Of a DNA stretch of 38,909 nucleotides, positions 1 to 8,497 are shown piece by piece. Within the stretch, counting starts at the first letter, position 1. The number at the start of each line of letters is the position of its first letter. The stretch comes from JBJXDT01 sp046153505 (GTDB lineage Bacteria; Pseudomonadota; Gammaproteobacteria; Burkholderiales; Methylophilaceae), in contig JBJXDT010000127.1 of NCBI GenBank assembly GCA_046153505.1, forward strand, positions 1 through 38,909. Reading direction: 5' to 3'. The notes below the pieces were generated by a model, which saw only the letters and a list, made by a program, of their open reading frames with translations, was not told where the DNA came from and searched no databases. A program made the translations under genes and the position numbers.

Positions 1-184
1 CAGGGTCAGCCTCGGTATTCACCATGCCAAATACAATATCAGGGTTTGCATTAGAGGCAGCTTCAAACGTTGGTGAAAATGCCACACATGGCTCGCACCA
101 TGGCGCCCAAAAATCCACTATCACAAACGGATTTTTCTCGATTGTTTCTTTAAAATTTTCTTTATTAAGGGCAACTACAGCCAT
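1..184 (-). CDS. Thioredoxin-family protein, 3' end cut by window edge
   Basis: The first 61 codons read minus from the ATG at 184 and run off the window. The translation starts MAVVALNKENF and contains VDFWAPWCEPC, the thioredoxin strand followed by the redox-active CxxC site. Thioredoxins reduce disulfides in cytosolic proteins and are recharged by thioredoxin reductase. The dipeptide between the cysteines is Glu-Pro rather than the usual Gly-Pro, which should alter redox potential or partner choice. An AGGA ribosome site lies six bases before the ATG. The gene follows the nitroreductase by 39 bases on the same strand, so it is probably the last visible gene of the pirin-YceI-OYE-nitroreductase operon. 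The C-terminal half, including the cis-proline, is outside the window. Confidence 0.85.
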   Translation of the reverse strand, partial: MAVVALNKENFKETIEKNPFVIVDFWAPWCEPCVAFSPTFEAASNANPDIVFGMVNTEADP

Positions 185-223
185 GACGCATCCTGTTAAT
201 TAATGAAGTAATCTGTTATTTTA

Positions 224-823
224 TCAGATGATGGGCTTATCCCACACTCCATTAAAAAACAGTTCTCCCAATGGTTTACGACTGCGTTGCGCCAATTCAC
301 GTGTTTTTAACTCTTCGGGCAAATCATTCGAATCACCTTCATAGCCTATTGCAAGCATAGCCATTGGCGAGACATCTGCTGGAATGTTGAACCTTGCTCG
401 CGCTGCATCACTTTCAAAACCACCCATTTGGTGAGCAACCAAACCAAGCGCAGACGCCTGCAAGCATAAGTTTTCAGCTGCAGCGCCTGTATCATATTCT
501 GACCAACGATTTGGCTTTTGATTGTGCCCAAACAAACCATAGGCACACACCAAAATAAGCACAGGGGCATTTTTAGACCAGACTTGATTGTTCGGCACAA
601 TCACATCCAGCGCATGTTGCCAAGCAGCGGCATCTTGATTTTTGTTCCACACCAAAAAACGCCACGGCTGATCGCCAAAGCAACTTGGCGCCCAACGCGC
701 AGCCTCAAGTAAGGCGATAACTTGCTCTTGGTTCACTGGTTTGCTGGCGTCAAAAGCGCGAGGGCTCCAGCGATTGGCAATAAGGTCATGGATACTTTCT
801 TGAGTGATTGCTGGTTTTTGCAT
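224..823 (-). CDS. Nitroreductase family protein
   Basis: A 199-residue protein with the FMN-dependent nitroreductase fold. The N-terminal RWSPRAFD motif (about residues 18-25) is the FMN-phosphate-binding arginine segment, AARWAPSCFGDQPWRF (about 41-56) is the second flavin-contact motif, and GYEGD near 160 is the conserved C-terminal flavin segment. Members use NAD(P)H to reduce nitro groups, quinones or enals; the true substrate cannot be read from sequence. The length fits the family. The gene starts one base after the stop of the Old Yellow Enzyme gene, so the two flavin reductases are almost certainly co-transcribed, and the thioredoxin follows. Confidence 0.9.
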   Translation of the reverse strand: MQKPAITQESIHDLIANRWSPRAFDASKPVNQEQVIALLEAARWAPSCFGDQPWRFLVWNKNQDAAAWQHALDVIVPNNQVWSKNAPVLILVCAYGLFGHNQKPNRWSEYDTGAAAENLCLQASALGLVAHQMGGFESDAARARFNIPADVSPMAMLAIGYEGDSNDLPEELKTRELAQRSRKPLGELFFNGVWDKPII

Positions 824-824
824 G

Positions 825-1895
825 TTATTCAGCCTTTAAAAATGGATAATCAGTATAGCCTTGCTCCGCACCACCGTAAAAGGTATTGTTGTCTGCGTTG
901 TTCAATGGCGCATCTATCTTATAACGCTCAACTAAGTCTGGATTTGATAAAAACGGCACTCCAAAGGCGACACAATCGGCGTGTCCGCTTGCAATAGCGG
1001 CATTGCCACGCGCTTTGTCGTAGCCTAAATTCGCCATATATTGGCCTTTAAATAGTTTGCGATACGCAGAAAAATCAAATGGTACTGACTCCCCCCCCAT
1101 ACCACCTTCAACCGCATGTAAGTAAGCCAATTTAAACGGGTTAAGCGCCTCTGCAACATAATTAAATAACGCTTGTGGGTTGCTGTCTTTCATATCATTA
1201 AACGGATTGACGGGAGAAAAACGCACGCCAACTTTGTCTGCGCCAATCACATCCACCACCGCTTGTGTTACTTCTAATAGCAAGCGGGCGCGATTCTCGA
1301 AACTGCCACCGTAGTTATCTGTGCGTTTGTTGCTGCCATCGCGCAAGAACTGATCTAGCAAATAGCCATTGGCCGAATGAATTTCTACGCCATCAAAACC
1401 CGCCGCAATGGCGCATTGAGTGGCATGCGCATAATCTTGCACTATGGCAGGTAGTTCAATGGCATCAAGCGCGCGGGGCTCAACATAATCTTGCAACCCC
1501 TGATAGGTAAAGGCTTGACCTGCCGGTTTAATTGCAGAAGGCGCCACTGGTAACTCTCCGTTTAACAAACTGGGATGTGAAATTCGACCCACATGCCAGA
1601 GTTGAATGACGATTTTTCCACCTTTGGCGTGTACCGCGTCGGTCACTATTTTCCAGCCTGCTATTTGTGCATCATTGTAAATACCTGGTAATGCTGGGTA
1701 GCCATGCGCCATGGCAGAAATCGGCGTAGCCTCTGTAACGATTAAGCCAGCGCTCGCACGTTGGGCATAATACGTGGCGTTGAGCGCATGTGGCACACCG
1801 CCCTCTCCCGCACGGTTTCTTGTAAGGGGCGCCATTACCATACGGTTTTGCATTGCAATATTACCCAGTTTTATTGGGCTAAACAAATCTGTCAT
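825..1895 (-). CDS. Alkene reductase, Old Yellow Enzyme family (NemA/XenB-like)
   Basis: A 356-residue FMN-dependent ene-reductase. It starts with LFSPIKLGNIAMQNRMVMAPLTR, the family's N-terminal strand and FMN contact. It has QLWHVGRISHP (about residue 99) and the substrate-binding His/Asn pair in VEIHSANGYLLDQF (about 171-184). The barrel ends with GVPFLSNPDLVERY, which binds the FMN phosphate. These enzymes use NADPH to reduce activated C=C bonds and nitro esters such as N-ethylmaleimide. An AGGA site lies seven bases before the ATG. Neighbours are YceI upstream and the nitroreductase one base downstream, which suggests electrophile detoxification. No NemR-like repressor gene is next to it. 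Family call is firm; nemA versus xenB is not resolved. Confidence 0.93.
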   Translation of the reverse strand: MTDLFSPIKLGNIAMQNRMVMAPLTRNRAGEGGVPHALNATYYAQRASAGLIVTEATPISAMAHGYPALPGIYNDAQIAGWKIVTDAVHAKGGKIVIQLWHVGRISHPSLLNGELPVAPSAIKPAGQAFTYQGLQDYVEPRALDAIELPAIVQDYAHATQCAIAAGFDGVEIHSANGYLLDQFLRDGSNKRTDNYGGSFENRARLLLEVTQAVVDVIGADKVGVRFSPVNPFNDMKDSNPQALFNYVAEALNPFKLAYLHAVEGGMGGESVPFDFSAYRKLFKGQYMANLGYDKARGNAAIASGHADCVAFGVPFLSNPDLVERYKIDAPLNNADNNTFYGGAEQGYTDYPFLKAE

Positions 1896-1924
1896 TATTA
1901 TTTCCTAGAGTTTAAAAGAGATTT

Positions 1925-2533
1925 TTACTTCATTAATTTAATTTCCATTGGCATTTTGACACCTTCAATAAGCAAGGTAATTTCAATGTCATCCCCAACT
2001 GGTGCATTCGGCTTTACGCCCCAGCCAAAGCCAAAGTCACTCGCTTTAATTGCGGTATGCGCCTCAATCCCCATTCGGAATCCACCCCAAGGGTCGGCGC
2101 CAAAGCCCAGCACCTTAAATGGAAAAGTCATTTCTTTTGTTACGCCGTGCAAAGATAAATTGCCAGTAATCACACCTTCGCTATTGTTAGTAGCTTCTAC
2201 TTTGGTGCTAACAAACGTCATTTCAGAAAATTTTTCGACATCCAAATATTCCGACTTTTTAATATGCTCATCACGTTTAACATGGTTACTATTGACGCTC
2301 ATCATATTAATCTTGGCTTCTACACTTGAGTTGGATAAGTGTTGCCGATCTATCAATATTTTGCCTTTAATATCGCCGAAGGTGCCCGATGTTTTAGATG
2401 CAACATGACGAATTGTCCAGTTTGCAAAACTATGGGTATCATCAATACGATAGGCATCTGGCTCAGCACAAGCAAGGCTAGAAGCCAGCATTAATATACC
2501 TCCTAGGCCGATTATTTTAAGTGTTTTTCTCAT
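1925..2533 (-). CDS. YceI family periplasmic lipocalin-like protein
   Basis: A 202-residue secreted protein. Residues 1-23 form a signal peptide (charged start, a hydrophobic run GLGGILMLASSLA, then CAEPDA). The mature part begins YRIDDTHSFANWTIRHV, the YceI signature, and continues with the beta-rich pattern of the family, including GNLSLHGVTKEM and a glycine-rich FGFGWGVKP segment. YceI proteins have a lipocalin-type barrel that binds polyprenyl or quinone-like lipids; the ligand and role here are unknown. The start is supported by AGGAG six bases upstream. It lies 14 bases after the pirin gene and 29 bases before the Old Yellow Enzyme gene in the same operon. Confidence 0.92.
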   Translation of the reverse strand: MRKTLKIIGLGGILMLASSLACAEPDAYRIDDTHSFANWTIRHVASKTSGTFGDIKGKILIDRQHLSNSSVEAKINMMSVNSNHVKRDEHIKKSEYLDVEKFSEMTFVSTKVEATNNSEGVITGNLSLHGVTKEMTFPFKVLGFGADPWGGFRMGIEAHTAIKASDFGFGWGVKPNAPVGDDIEITLLIEGVKMPMEIKLMK

Positions 2534-2547
2534 TTTATCTCCTAAAA

Positions 2548-3249
2548 TTAAGCTGGCGGCAAATCAAAAAGCAGTATCTCGGCAGCCTCAACGGCCTTCA
2601 CTTGTATCAATTCGCCATCCATAAAAAGCGCAGCATCTCCAGTCTTTAGCAACTGTTGATTCACTTGTACAATGCCTTGCACCACCTGCAAATAAGCACT
2701 GCGCTTATGCATAAGAGTATAGTCCAGCTGTTTACGTTCAGAAATTTTGGCGGCAAATAACTCCATATTTTGGTGAACTTTTAGCGCACCTTCGTGTGAT
2801 TCATCCGAAGCAAGCAAGCACCACTGATTGTATTTTTGGGCATCTGTAAATAGCTGATCCTCATAACTTGGCTCCAAATCCAGCTCACTTGGTTCAATCC
2901 AAATTTGTAGCAAGTGTAAAGATTCTGTGCTTGAAGCGTTGTACTCGCTATGTTGAATTCCTGTTCCGGCAGTCATACGTTGCACCTCGCCCGCACGCAA
3001 AGTTTCAATATTCCCCATACTGTCCTTATGTGTCAACTCACCAGACACCATGTAGGTAATAATTTCCATGTCGCGGTGTCCGTGCGTACCAAAACCTTTA
3101 TTGGGCGAAACAAAATCCTCATTAATCACGCGCAATGCAGAAAAACCCATCCATTTTGGGTCATAATAATTGGCAAAAGAAAATGAATGATAGCTATCTA
3201 GCCAACCATGATTCGCATGTCCACGCTCATTTGCTTTTCGAATTAACAT
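2548..3249 (-). CDS. Pirin family protein (YhaK/YhhW-like cupin)
   Basis: I place the start at 3249, giving 233 residues beginning MLIRKANERGHANHG, because TTGGAG lies six bases upstream. A longer in-frame start at 3285 would add 12 residues without family similarity. The N-terminal cupin carries the metal-ligand pattern of pirins: THGHRDMEIITY (His, His), then GIQHSEYNAS (His) followed by a conserved Glu region. Some bacterial pirins oxidise flavonols (quercetinase activity) and others act as redox or metabolic regulators; which applies cannot be read here. It is the first gene of the five-gene redox operon, divergent from the PsiE-like gene. Confidence 0.92.
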   Translation of the reverse strand: MLIRKANERGHANHGWLDSYHSFSFANYYDPKWMGFSALRVINEDFVSPNKGFGTHGHRDMEIITYMVSGELTHKDSMGNIETLRAGEVQRMTAGTGIQHSEYNASSTESLHLLQIWIEPSELDLEPSYEDQLFTDAQKYNQWCLLASDESHEGALKVHQNMELFAAKISERKQLDYTLMHKRSAYLQVVQGIVQVNQQLLKTGDAALFMDGELIQVKAVEAAEILLFDLPPA

Positions 3250-3336
3250 ATTTAGCTCCAAAAATTTAATTTTACTCTCTAACAAAATATGGCGTCGCTT
3301 ATGATAAATTCAAGCTTTGACAATTTGGAGAAATAA

Positions 3337-3795
3337 TTGACACAAGATCAGCTTCCTCAAGAATTTGAGCCTTTGAACAAGCTAGCCGTCCGTGCCATGA
3401 TATGGCTAAACGGCTTTGCCCATATTATCATTGGCTTAGCCTTGGCTGTTTCTGTGCTTATGTTCACCTGGCTTTTCTTTATCGATGTGAGGAACGCGGC
3501 TTACGCGCATAATTTAGTCCATGGTTTTTTACACGCACTTGGTACACTGATGCTATTGTGGTCTATTTCTGCGCTTATTTCTGCAGAAATTCGCTATCTA
3601 ATGGGCAGTAAACTCCAAGTGGAAACCTTTGTCGAAGTAGTGCTGGTGTTATTTTTGCGAAAACTCATTGTGATGCCAGTGCAAGATGCCAGCCCGACCT
3701 TGGAAGAAATTAGCATGTGGGTAGGTGGTGCTTTCGTCCTCAGTTTGGTATATGTGCTAGTACGCTGGATTGATAAAACCAACACAAGTAGATAA
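3337..3795 (+). CDS. PsiE-like phosphate-starvation-inducible membrane protein
   Basis: A 152-residue integral membrane protein starting at a TTG codon. GGAG lies at 3327-3330, six bases before it, and no ATG gives a better fit. About four hydrophobic helices are visible (residues 30-52, 63-87, 95-112 and 127-146), with HGFLHALGTLMLLW and RKLIVMPVQ between them, as in the PsiE/YjbA family. PsiE is induced by phosphate limitation in enterobacteria but its molecular function is unknown. No Pho box was recognised upstream. The gene ends two bases before the MoxR gene, so it may be the first gene of the moxR-DUF58-tgpA-tadA operon. Confidence 0.7.
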   Translation: MTQDQLPQEFEPLNKLAVRAMIWLNGFAHIIIGLALAVSVLMFTWLFFIDVRNAAYAHNLVHGFLHALGTLMLLWSISALISAEIRYLMGSKLQVETFVEVVLVLFLRKLIVMPVQDASPTLEEISMWVGGAFVLSLVYVLVRWIDKTNTSR

Positions 3796-3797
3796 AC

Positions 3798-4694
3798 ATG
3801 CAAATGCTGAGCCAAAAAATATTAGAGGCCGTGTCAAAAGTAGTACTCGGTAAACAAACAGAAATTAAGCTTAGTCTTACTTGCCTGCTTGCTGGCGGCC
3901 ATTTGCTTATTGAAGATTTGCCAGGCATGGGTAAAACCACACTAGCCCAAACGTTGGCACAAGTCCTTGGTCTGCACTTTAGACGCACCCAATTCACCAG
4001 CGATTTACTTCCTGCTGATATTATTGGTGTCTCGGTTTACGATAGAAACGTGAGTGCCTTTACTTTTCACCGAGGCCCCGTATTTACTAATGTGTTTTTA
4101 GCGGATGAAGTCAATCGCGCTTCGCCTAAAACGCAAAGCGCCTTGTTAGAGGCGATGGAAGAGCAGCAAATCACGGTAGATGGTCACACGCATCCGCTGC
4201 CAAATCCATTTTTTGTGATTGCCACGCAAAATCCTAAACACCATATTGGCACATTCCCTTTACCCGAATCGCAACTCGACCGCTTTTTAATGCGCATTGA
4301 ACTTGGCTACCCAGATAGCGCCTCGGAACGCGCGCTACTAAAAAATGAAGGCGGCAGGAATGCAGGTACCACACACGCCATATGCGACGCACAAGCGGTG
4401 CTAGCCATGCAGCAAGCAGCACAAACGGTATATGTGTCAGAGTCTGTTTTAGATTATTTACAGGCATTAATTGGATTCACTCGCAATCAATACAGTACGG
4501 GCTTGTCACCGCGCGCAGGCTTGGGTTTACGAAAAAGTGCACAAGCATGGGCGATGTTAGAAGGCCGCGACTTTGTCACGCCAGAAGATATACAAGCTGT
4601 ATTTGGGAGTATTGCAGACCACCGTATTCAGCATGACCAACAAAGCAACATCGGCCAAGCTATTTTGCAGCAAGTCAATATTCCTTCACACTAA
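3798..4694 (+). CDS. MoxR-family AAA+ ATPase
   Basis: A 298-residue cytosolic AAA+ protein. Walker A is LPGMGKTTLA (residues 41-50, Lys46), Walker B is VFLADEVNRA with the MoxR-typical continuation SPKTQSALLEAMEE, and sensor 1 is FFVIATQNP. The arginine finger region LPESQLDRFLMRI and the C-terminal lid with SPRAGLGLRKSAQAWA also match. MoxR ATPases are thought to act as chaperones with VWA or DUF58 partners, and here the DUF58 gene follows after three bases. Despite the name, nothing shows a link to methanol dehydrogenase. No clear ribosome site precedes the ATG at 3798; an in-frame ATG at 3804 is an alternative. Confidence 0.93.
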   Translation: MQMLSQKILEAVSKVVLGKQTEIKLSLTCLLAGGHLLIEDLPGMGKTTLAQTLAQVLGLHFRRTQFTSDLLPADIIGVSVYDRNVSAFTFHRGPVFTNVFLADEVNRASPKTQSALLEAMEEQQITVDGHTHPLPNPFFVIATQNPKHHIGTFPLPESQLDRFLMRIELGYPDSASERALLKNEGGRNAGTTHAICDAQAVLAMQQAAQTVYVSESVLDYLQALIGFTRNQYSTGLSPRAGLGLRKSAQAWAMLEGRDFVTPEDIQAVFGSIADHRIQHDQQSNIGQAILQQVNIPSH

Positions 4695-4697
4695 CAT

Positions 4698-5657
4698 TTG
4701 CCCATGCTGGCCAATCCTTTTCGAATTAATTTTTGGCAAAAATGGTTGCGTGTTGCGCAAAGCGAACACAAAACAGCTGTATTAGGTGTGCGTCAAATTT
4801 ATATTATCCCCACTCGCTGGGGTTTGCTTTACGGCATTATGCTCATTGCGATGCTAATTGGCTCGATAAATTACGCGTTAAGTTTAGGCTATTTTTTAAC
4901 TTTTTTACTGGCTGCGCTTGGCAATTCTGCCATGCTGTACACGTGGCGCAACTTGGTACATTTACAAGTCGAAATTCTCGATGCCAAGCCTGTTTTTGCG
5001 GGCGAAATGGCAACTATTTTCGCAGTGATAAAAGAAACCAAATCTCTAACTAGGCACGCTATTGTTAGCCACTTCAATGAAAACGCTAAAACCTATAGCG
5101 ACCTTGAAAAAGCCGAAGATAAACGCATTGAAATTAAGCTTGCCACACAACAGCGTGGTTGGCTGACACTTCCAAGACTAACCCTATACACCGAGTTTCC
5201 TTTAAGCCTACTGCATGCGTGGGCTTACGTGCAAAGCCCCTTACGTGTGCTGGTTTATCCTACGCCTGCAAACAACTCTCCTTTGCTAGCTAATCTCACA
5301 GCGTTTAACAAGGAAGGTAACCTACAATCCACTTATGGCGACGACGAATTTAATGGGCACAAAACCTACCAAATTGGCGATGCAGCAAGCCGCGTGGATT
5401 GGAAAGCCTCTAGCCGTGGTGTTGGCATGCTAAGTAAACAATATAGCGGTTACGGGCAAAGCACCATATGGCTAAACTGGGAAAGTACTGCTGGCTTAGC
5501 CCATGAAGCCCGTATCTCATTGCTCACAAGATGGGTGATTGACGCAAATAGTGCAAATTTCAGCTATGGCTTGCAACTTCCTCAACAATCGCTAGCACCT
5601 AGTCAAGGTGAGGCGCATTTTGTGCAAGCCTTAAGTTTACTAGCGTTAATGCCATGA
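4698..5657 (+). CDS. DUF58 domain protein, MoxR partner
   Basis: A 319-residue protein with two N-terminal membrane helices (about residues 41-80) followed by a soluble DUF58 region. The signature is TYQIGDAASRVDWKASSRG (about 227-245), the conserved GD...R.DWK.SAR block. DUF58 proteins resemble VWA domains and accompany MoxR ATPases in envelope-associated modules; the molecular role is not established. The start is uncertain: TTG at 4698 or ATG at 4704, neither with a good ribosome site, which suggests coupling to moxR three bases upstream. It overlaps the next gene by four bases (ATGA at 5654). Confidence 0.88.
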   Translation: MPMLANPFRINFWQKWLRVAQSEHKTAVLGVRQIYIIPTRWGLLYGIMLIAMLIGSINYALSLGYFLTFLLAALGNSAMLYTWRNLVHLQVEILDAKPVFAGEMATIFAVIKETKSLTRHAIVSHFNENAKTYSDLEKAEDKRIEIKLATQQRGWLTLPRLTLYTEFPLSLLHAWAYVQSPLRVLVYPTPANNSPLLANLTAFNKEGNLQSTYGDDEFNGHKTYQIGDAASRVDWKASSRGVGMLSKQYSGYGQSTIWLNWESTAGLAHEARISLLTRWVIDANSANFSYGLQLPQQSLAPSQGEAHFVQALSLLALMP

Positions 5658-7603
5658 GCTTGCCCAATGCCCAAGCATTAACGCGTCAACAGTTATATTG
5701 GTTGCTCACCAGCATCACACTAATTATTGCTAGTCACGCAATGAATCTTCCTGCTTGGGTACTGATTGTTTGCGCGAGCTTAATTGCCTACCGCGGGGTT
5801 GCCGCAAAAAATAACTGGCAGTTGCCGAATCGTTGGACCATTTTTGGCATGATGGTTTTGCTGTGTTTTGCTCTGGCCATTAGCTTTAAATCACTGATTG
5901 GCCGCGATGCAAGCTTAAGTTTATTGCTGACCATGGCAGCCCTTAAGTTGATTGAAACGAAAACCAAGCGTGATTATATTTTGTTGGTTATTTTGGGCTT
6001 TTTTTTATTGGGTAATTTGTTTTTGTTTAACCAATCCATTGCGACTTTTGGCTTAAGTCTACTGCCACTTATCTTGCTCACCGCCACCTTAATGAATATC
6101 AGTGCGGTTAAAACATATGCGCCTCTTTATTTGTTTAAACTTGCGGGCAAAATTTTACTGCATGCATTGCCTGTCACGTTGATTTTATTTGTGTTATTTC
6201 CACGCATTCCTGGACCGCTCTGGGCACTTCCGCAAGATGCCAATAGCGGTATGACAGGCTTGGACGACAACTTAAATTTTGGCAATATTAGTCACTTGGT
6301 GCAAAACGGCAGCATTGCGTTTCGGGTGCAATTTAAAGGACAAATCCCACCCAAGCACTTACTTTATTGGCGCGGCCCTGTGCTTTGGCACCAAGACAAA
6401 AATAGTTGGTTGATGAGTAGCAATAAAATAGGTTTGGCAAAAGAAAGCCTACAACTCCAAAGCGCGGCCGTTGACTACACGATTACTTTAGAACCGCACA
6501 ACCGCTTATGGATGCTGACTCTTGACATGCCCAACCAAGCGCCAAGCGGTGCAAAGCTTAGCCATGACCACAGCGTAATGGCAGACGAACCCATTCGTAA
6601 ACGCATCCGTTATGTAGTGCGCTCGTACACAAACTACAAATTGGGTGAAACGCTTGCAGAGCGAGAACGTATCTTAGGCCTACAAATAACTGAAGGCGAA
6701 AATCCGCGCACAATGCAGCTAGGTGAATCATGGCAAGCGCTACCGCCCGAAGTAAGAATCAATAAGGCGCTCAATATGTACCGCAACGAGGCCTTTGTGT
6801 ATACACTCAAGCCGCCAAAACTTGGCCAGGATGGTGTAGATACTTTTTTATTCGAGACCAAACGCGGCTTCTGTGAGCATTATGCCGCTAGTTTTGTTTA
6901 TTTAATGCGGGCAGCAGGCGTGCCTGCGCGAATTGTCACTGGTTACCAAGGCGGTGAATATAATGCCAATGGTAATTACTTGATTGTGCGCCAATCAGAT
7001 GCCCATGCGTGGGCTGAAGTTTGGCTTGCAGGCAAAGGTTGGGTGCGTGTAGACCCAACTGCTGCCGTGGCGCCAGAGCGGGTTGAGCAAAGCATAGGTG
7101 ACGCGATAAACGAGACCGACCAACTGCCTATGCTTGCGCGCCCTGATTTACCTTGGCTACGCAAAGCGTTTTTAAGCTGGGACACAATTAACAACGGCTG
7201 GAACCAATGGGTACTCGGATACGATGACCAAAAGCAAATCGACTTACTGCAAAAGCTCACTGGCAGGCAATTTACAGAAGGCGAACTCGCCATTTGGATG
7301 ACAATAATTGCTGCTACAGTGAGCGTCTTATTAAGTCTTTGGCTGTTTAATTGGAGTAAGCCAAAATGCACGCCCGTGCAGAAACTGTATGCGCAGCATA
7401 TAGCGTGGCTTAAGAAGCATGGCATCGTGCCAAACAAAGGTGAGCCCGCCATAGATTTTGCCAAACGTGCTGGCATACAACTGCCCTCGCAGGCTTCGCA
7501 ACTATTGGCGATTGCAGAATGTTACAATCAACTGCAATATAGCCAACATGACCTCAAATTGCATACATTGCAGCAATATATTCAAGCATTCAAAACCGCA
7601 TGA
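5654..7603 (+). CDS. TgpA-like transglutaminase-domain membrane protein (DUF3488)
   Basis: A 649-residue inner-membrane protein. Residues 1-185 hold about six transmembrane helices (the DUF3488/TgpA_N region). A large periplasmic segment follows, with the transglutaminase-like core: Cys407 in RGFCEHYAAS, His451 in SDAHAWAEVW and Asp467 in GWVRVDPTA form the catalytic triad. A final helix (about 552-569) and a short cytosolic DUF4129-like tail complete it. Pseudomonas TgpA is an essential periplasmic transglutaminase of this architecture; the substrate is unknown. It overlaps the DUF58 gene and tadA by four bases at either end, so synthesis is probably coupled. All triad residues are intact. 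Confidence 0.92.
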   Translation: MSLPNAQALTRQQLYWLLTSITLIIASHAMNLPAWVLIVCASLIAYRGVAAKNNWQLPNRWTIFGMMVLLCFALAISFKSLIGRDASLSLLLTMAALKLIETKTKRDYILLVILGFFLLGNLFLFNQSIATFGLSLLPLILLTATLMNISAVKTYAPLYLFKLAGKILLHALPVTLILFVLFPRIPGPLWALPQDANSGMTGLDDNLNFGNISHLVQNGSIAFRVQFKGQIPPKHLLYWRGPVLWHQDKNSWLMSSNKIGLAKESLQLQSAAVDYTITLEPHNRLWMLTLDMPNQAPSGAKLSHDHSVMADEPIRKRIRYVVRSYTNYKLGETLAERERILGLQITEGENPRTMQLGESWQALPPEVRINKALNMYRNEAFVYTLKPPKLGQDGVDTFLFETKRGFCEHYAASFVYLMRAAGVPARIVTGYQGGEYNANGNYLIVRQSDAHAWAEVWLAGKGWVRVDPTAAVAPERVEQSIGDAINETDQLPMLARPDLPWLRKAFLSWDTINNGWNQWVLGYDDQKQIDLLQKLTGRQFTEGELAIWMTIIAATVSVLLSLWLFNWSKPKCTPVQKLYAQHIAWLKKHGIVPNKGEPAIDFAKRAGIQLPSQASQLLAIAECYNQLQYSQHDLKLHTLQQYIQAFKTA

Positions 7604-8079
7604 CAGTCAATAGCATATTGGAAACAGACCTACATTTTATGCAAATTGCGATTGCGCTTGCTAGGCAAAATACACTGACTGGGGAAGTGCCAGTCGGGGC
7701 AATTGTGGTAAAGGATGGTGTGGTGATTGGGCAAGGTGGCAATGCGCCCATCGGAACGCATGACCCAACGGCGCATGCCGAAATTATGGCATTGCGCCAA
7801 GCCGCGCAACACTTAAAAAATTATCGCCTTGTTGATTGCACACTCTATGTAACGCTTGAGCCTTGCTCCATGTGTACAGGTGCCATACAACACGCGCGTA
7901 TTGCGCGATTAGTATTTGGTGCGAGCGACCCAAAAACAGGCGCTTGTGGCAGTGTGGTTGATTTAATGGCAGAGACCAAACTCAATCATCACACGGAAGT
8001 CATTGGCGGTGTTTTGGCTGAAGATTGCGGCAAATTGTTAAGTGCCTTTTTTAAGGCCCGCAGACAAAATACTATTTAG
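7600..8079 (+). CDS. tadA: tRNA-specific adenosine deaminase TadA
   Basis: A 159-residue zinc hydrolase that converts adenosine 34 of the tRNA-Arg(ACG) wobble position to inosine. Zinc ligands are His59 in HAEIMAL and Cys89/Cys92 in PCSMCTGAI, with Glu61 as the proton shuttle. The N-terminal EVPVGAIVV segment and FGASDPKTGACGS after the cysteines are typical of TadA rather than other cytidine/guanine deaminases. The length fits the family. It overlaps the transglutaminase gene by four bases (ATGA), an unusual partner for a tRNA-editing enzyme, and it ends the plus-strand run. Confidence 0.96.
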   Translation: MTVNSILETDLHFMQIAIALARQNTLTGEVPVGAIVVKDGVVIGQGGNAPIGTHDPTAHAEIMALRQAAQHLKNYRLVDCTLYVTLEPCSMCTGAIQHARIARLVFGASDPKTGACGSVVDLMAETKLNHHTEVIGGVLAEDCGKLLSAFFKARRQNTI

Positions 8080-8102
8080 AAAAACCGACATTTATTAGTC
8101 GG
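8080..8102 (-). terminator. Weak rho-independent terminator after ydcH
   Basis: Read on the minus strand, CCGAC and GTCGG form a five-base-pair stem around an eight-base loop, followed by TTTTTC. It lies ten bases after the ydcH stop and in the 32-base gap between the convergent tadA and ydcH genes. The short stem makes it a weak candidate. Confidence 0.45.
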
Positions 8103-8111
8103 ACTATTTGG

Positions 8112-8348
8112 TTAAGAATTTAGCATATTGTAAAGTTTGTCTTTTAAGCTAAGCCTTAATTTTTTCAGATCTTCGAAAGACTCATCTGTCACAGGCACTT
8201 TCTCACCCTCCAACCGAATCACTTCGCTATTTACCAAATGATACTCATCAAACATCTTGGCGAAGTGCCTGTCATCCATCTTAAGCTTATGAATTTTTTC
8301 GCGAAACTCTGGAAACTCATGCGCCAAATCGTGGTGTATTGCAGTCAT
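8112..8348 (-). CDS. YdcH family protein (DUF465)
   Basis: A 78-residue small protein beginning MTAIHHDLAHEFPEF. I take the start at 8348 because AAGGAG lies seven bases upstream; a longer in-frame start at 8453 would add 35 residues with no family similarity and would run into the neighbouring terminator. The sequence is charged and helical (EFREKIHKLKMDDRHFAKMFDEY, then a second helix EDLKKLRLSLKDKLYNML), the antiparallel helical hairpin of the YdcH/DUF465 family. The function is unknown across the family. It is a single-gene unit on the minus strand, converging with tadA. Confidence 0.85.
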   Translation of the reverse strand: MTAIHHDLAHEFPEFREKIHKLKMDDRHFAKMFDEYHLVNSEVIRLEGEKVPVTDESFEDLKKLRLSLKDKLYNMLNS

Positions 8349-8453
8349 TTTTTTACTCCTTAAATAAATGCCAACTGAATTCGTGCCTTCAGTATGTTCT
8401 ATTTTAAGGTTGCTACATTGATTGAAATCAAGGAAAGTTAACATAGTTCGCAT

Positions 8454-8478
8454 AAAAAAACCCGCCGAAGCGGGTTTT
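8454..8478 (-). terminator. Rho-independent terminator after yccA-like gene
   Basis: On the minus strand AAAACCCGC pairs with GCGGGTTTT around a TTCG tetraloop and runs into seven Ts. It lies 20 bases after the stop of the BI-1/YccA gene and before the ydcH promoter region. The GC-rich stem and stable UUCG loop make it a strong terminator. The opposite strand also carries four Ts, but no plus-strand gene reads into it. Confidence 0.9.
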
Positions 8479-8497
8479 GAATTGAGGTTGCTTATAG

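Noticed and set aside
1085..1095. Run of Cs in the Old Yellow Enzyme gene as a phase-variation tract
   Set aside because: Only about eight bases and the frame is intact across it; it encodes a normal Gly-Gly segment.
3798..4694. MoxR as evidence for a methanol-oxidation operon
   Set aside because: Its neighbours are DUF58 and TgpA-like genes, the general MoxR module; no methanol dehydrogenase gene is present.
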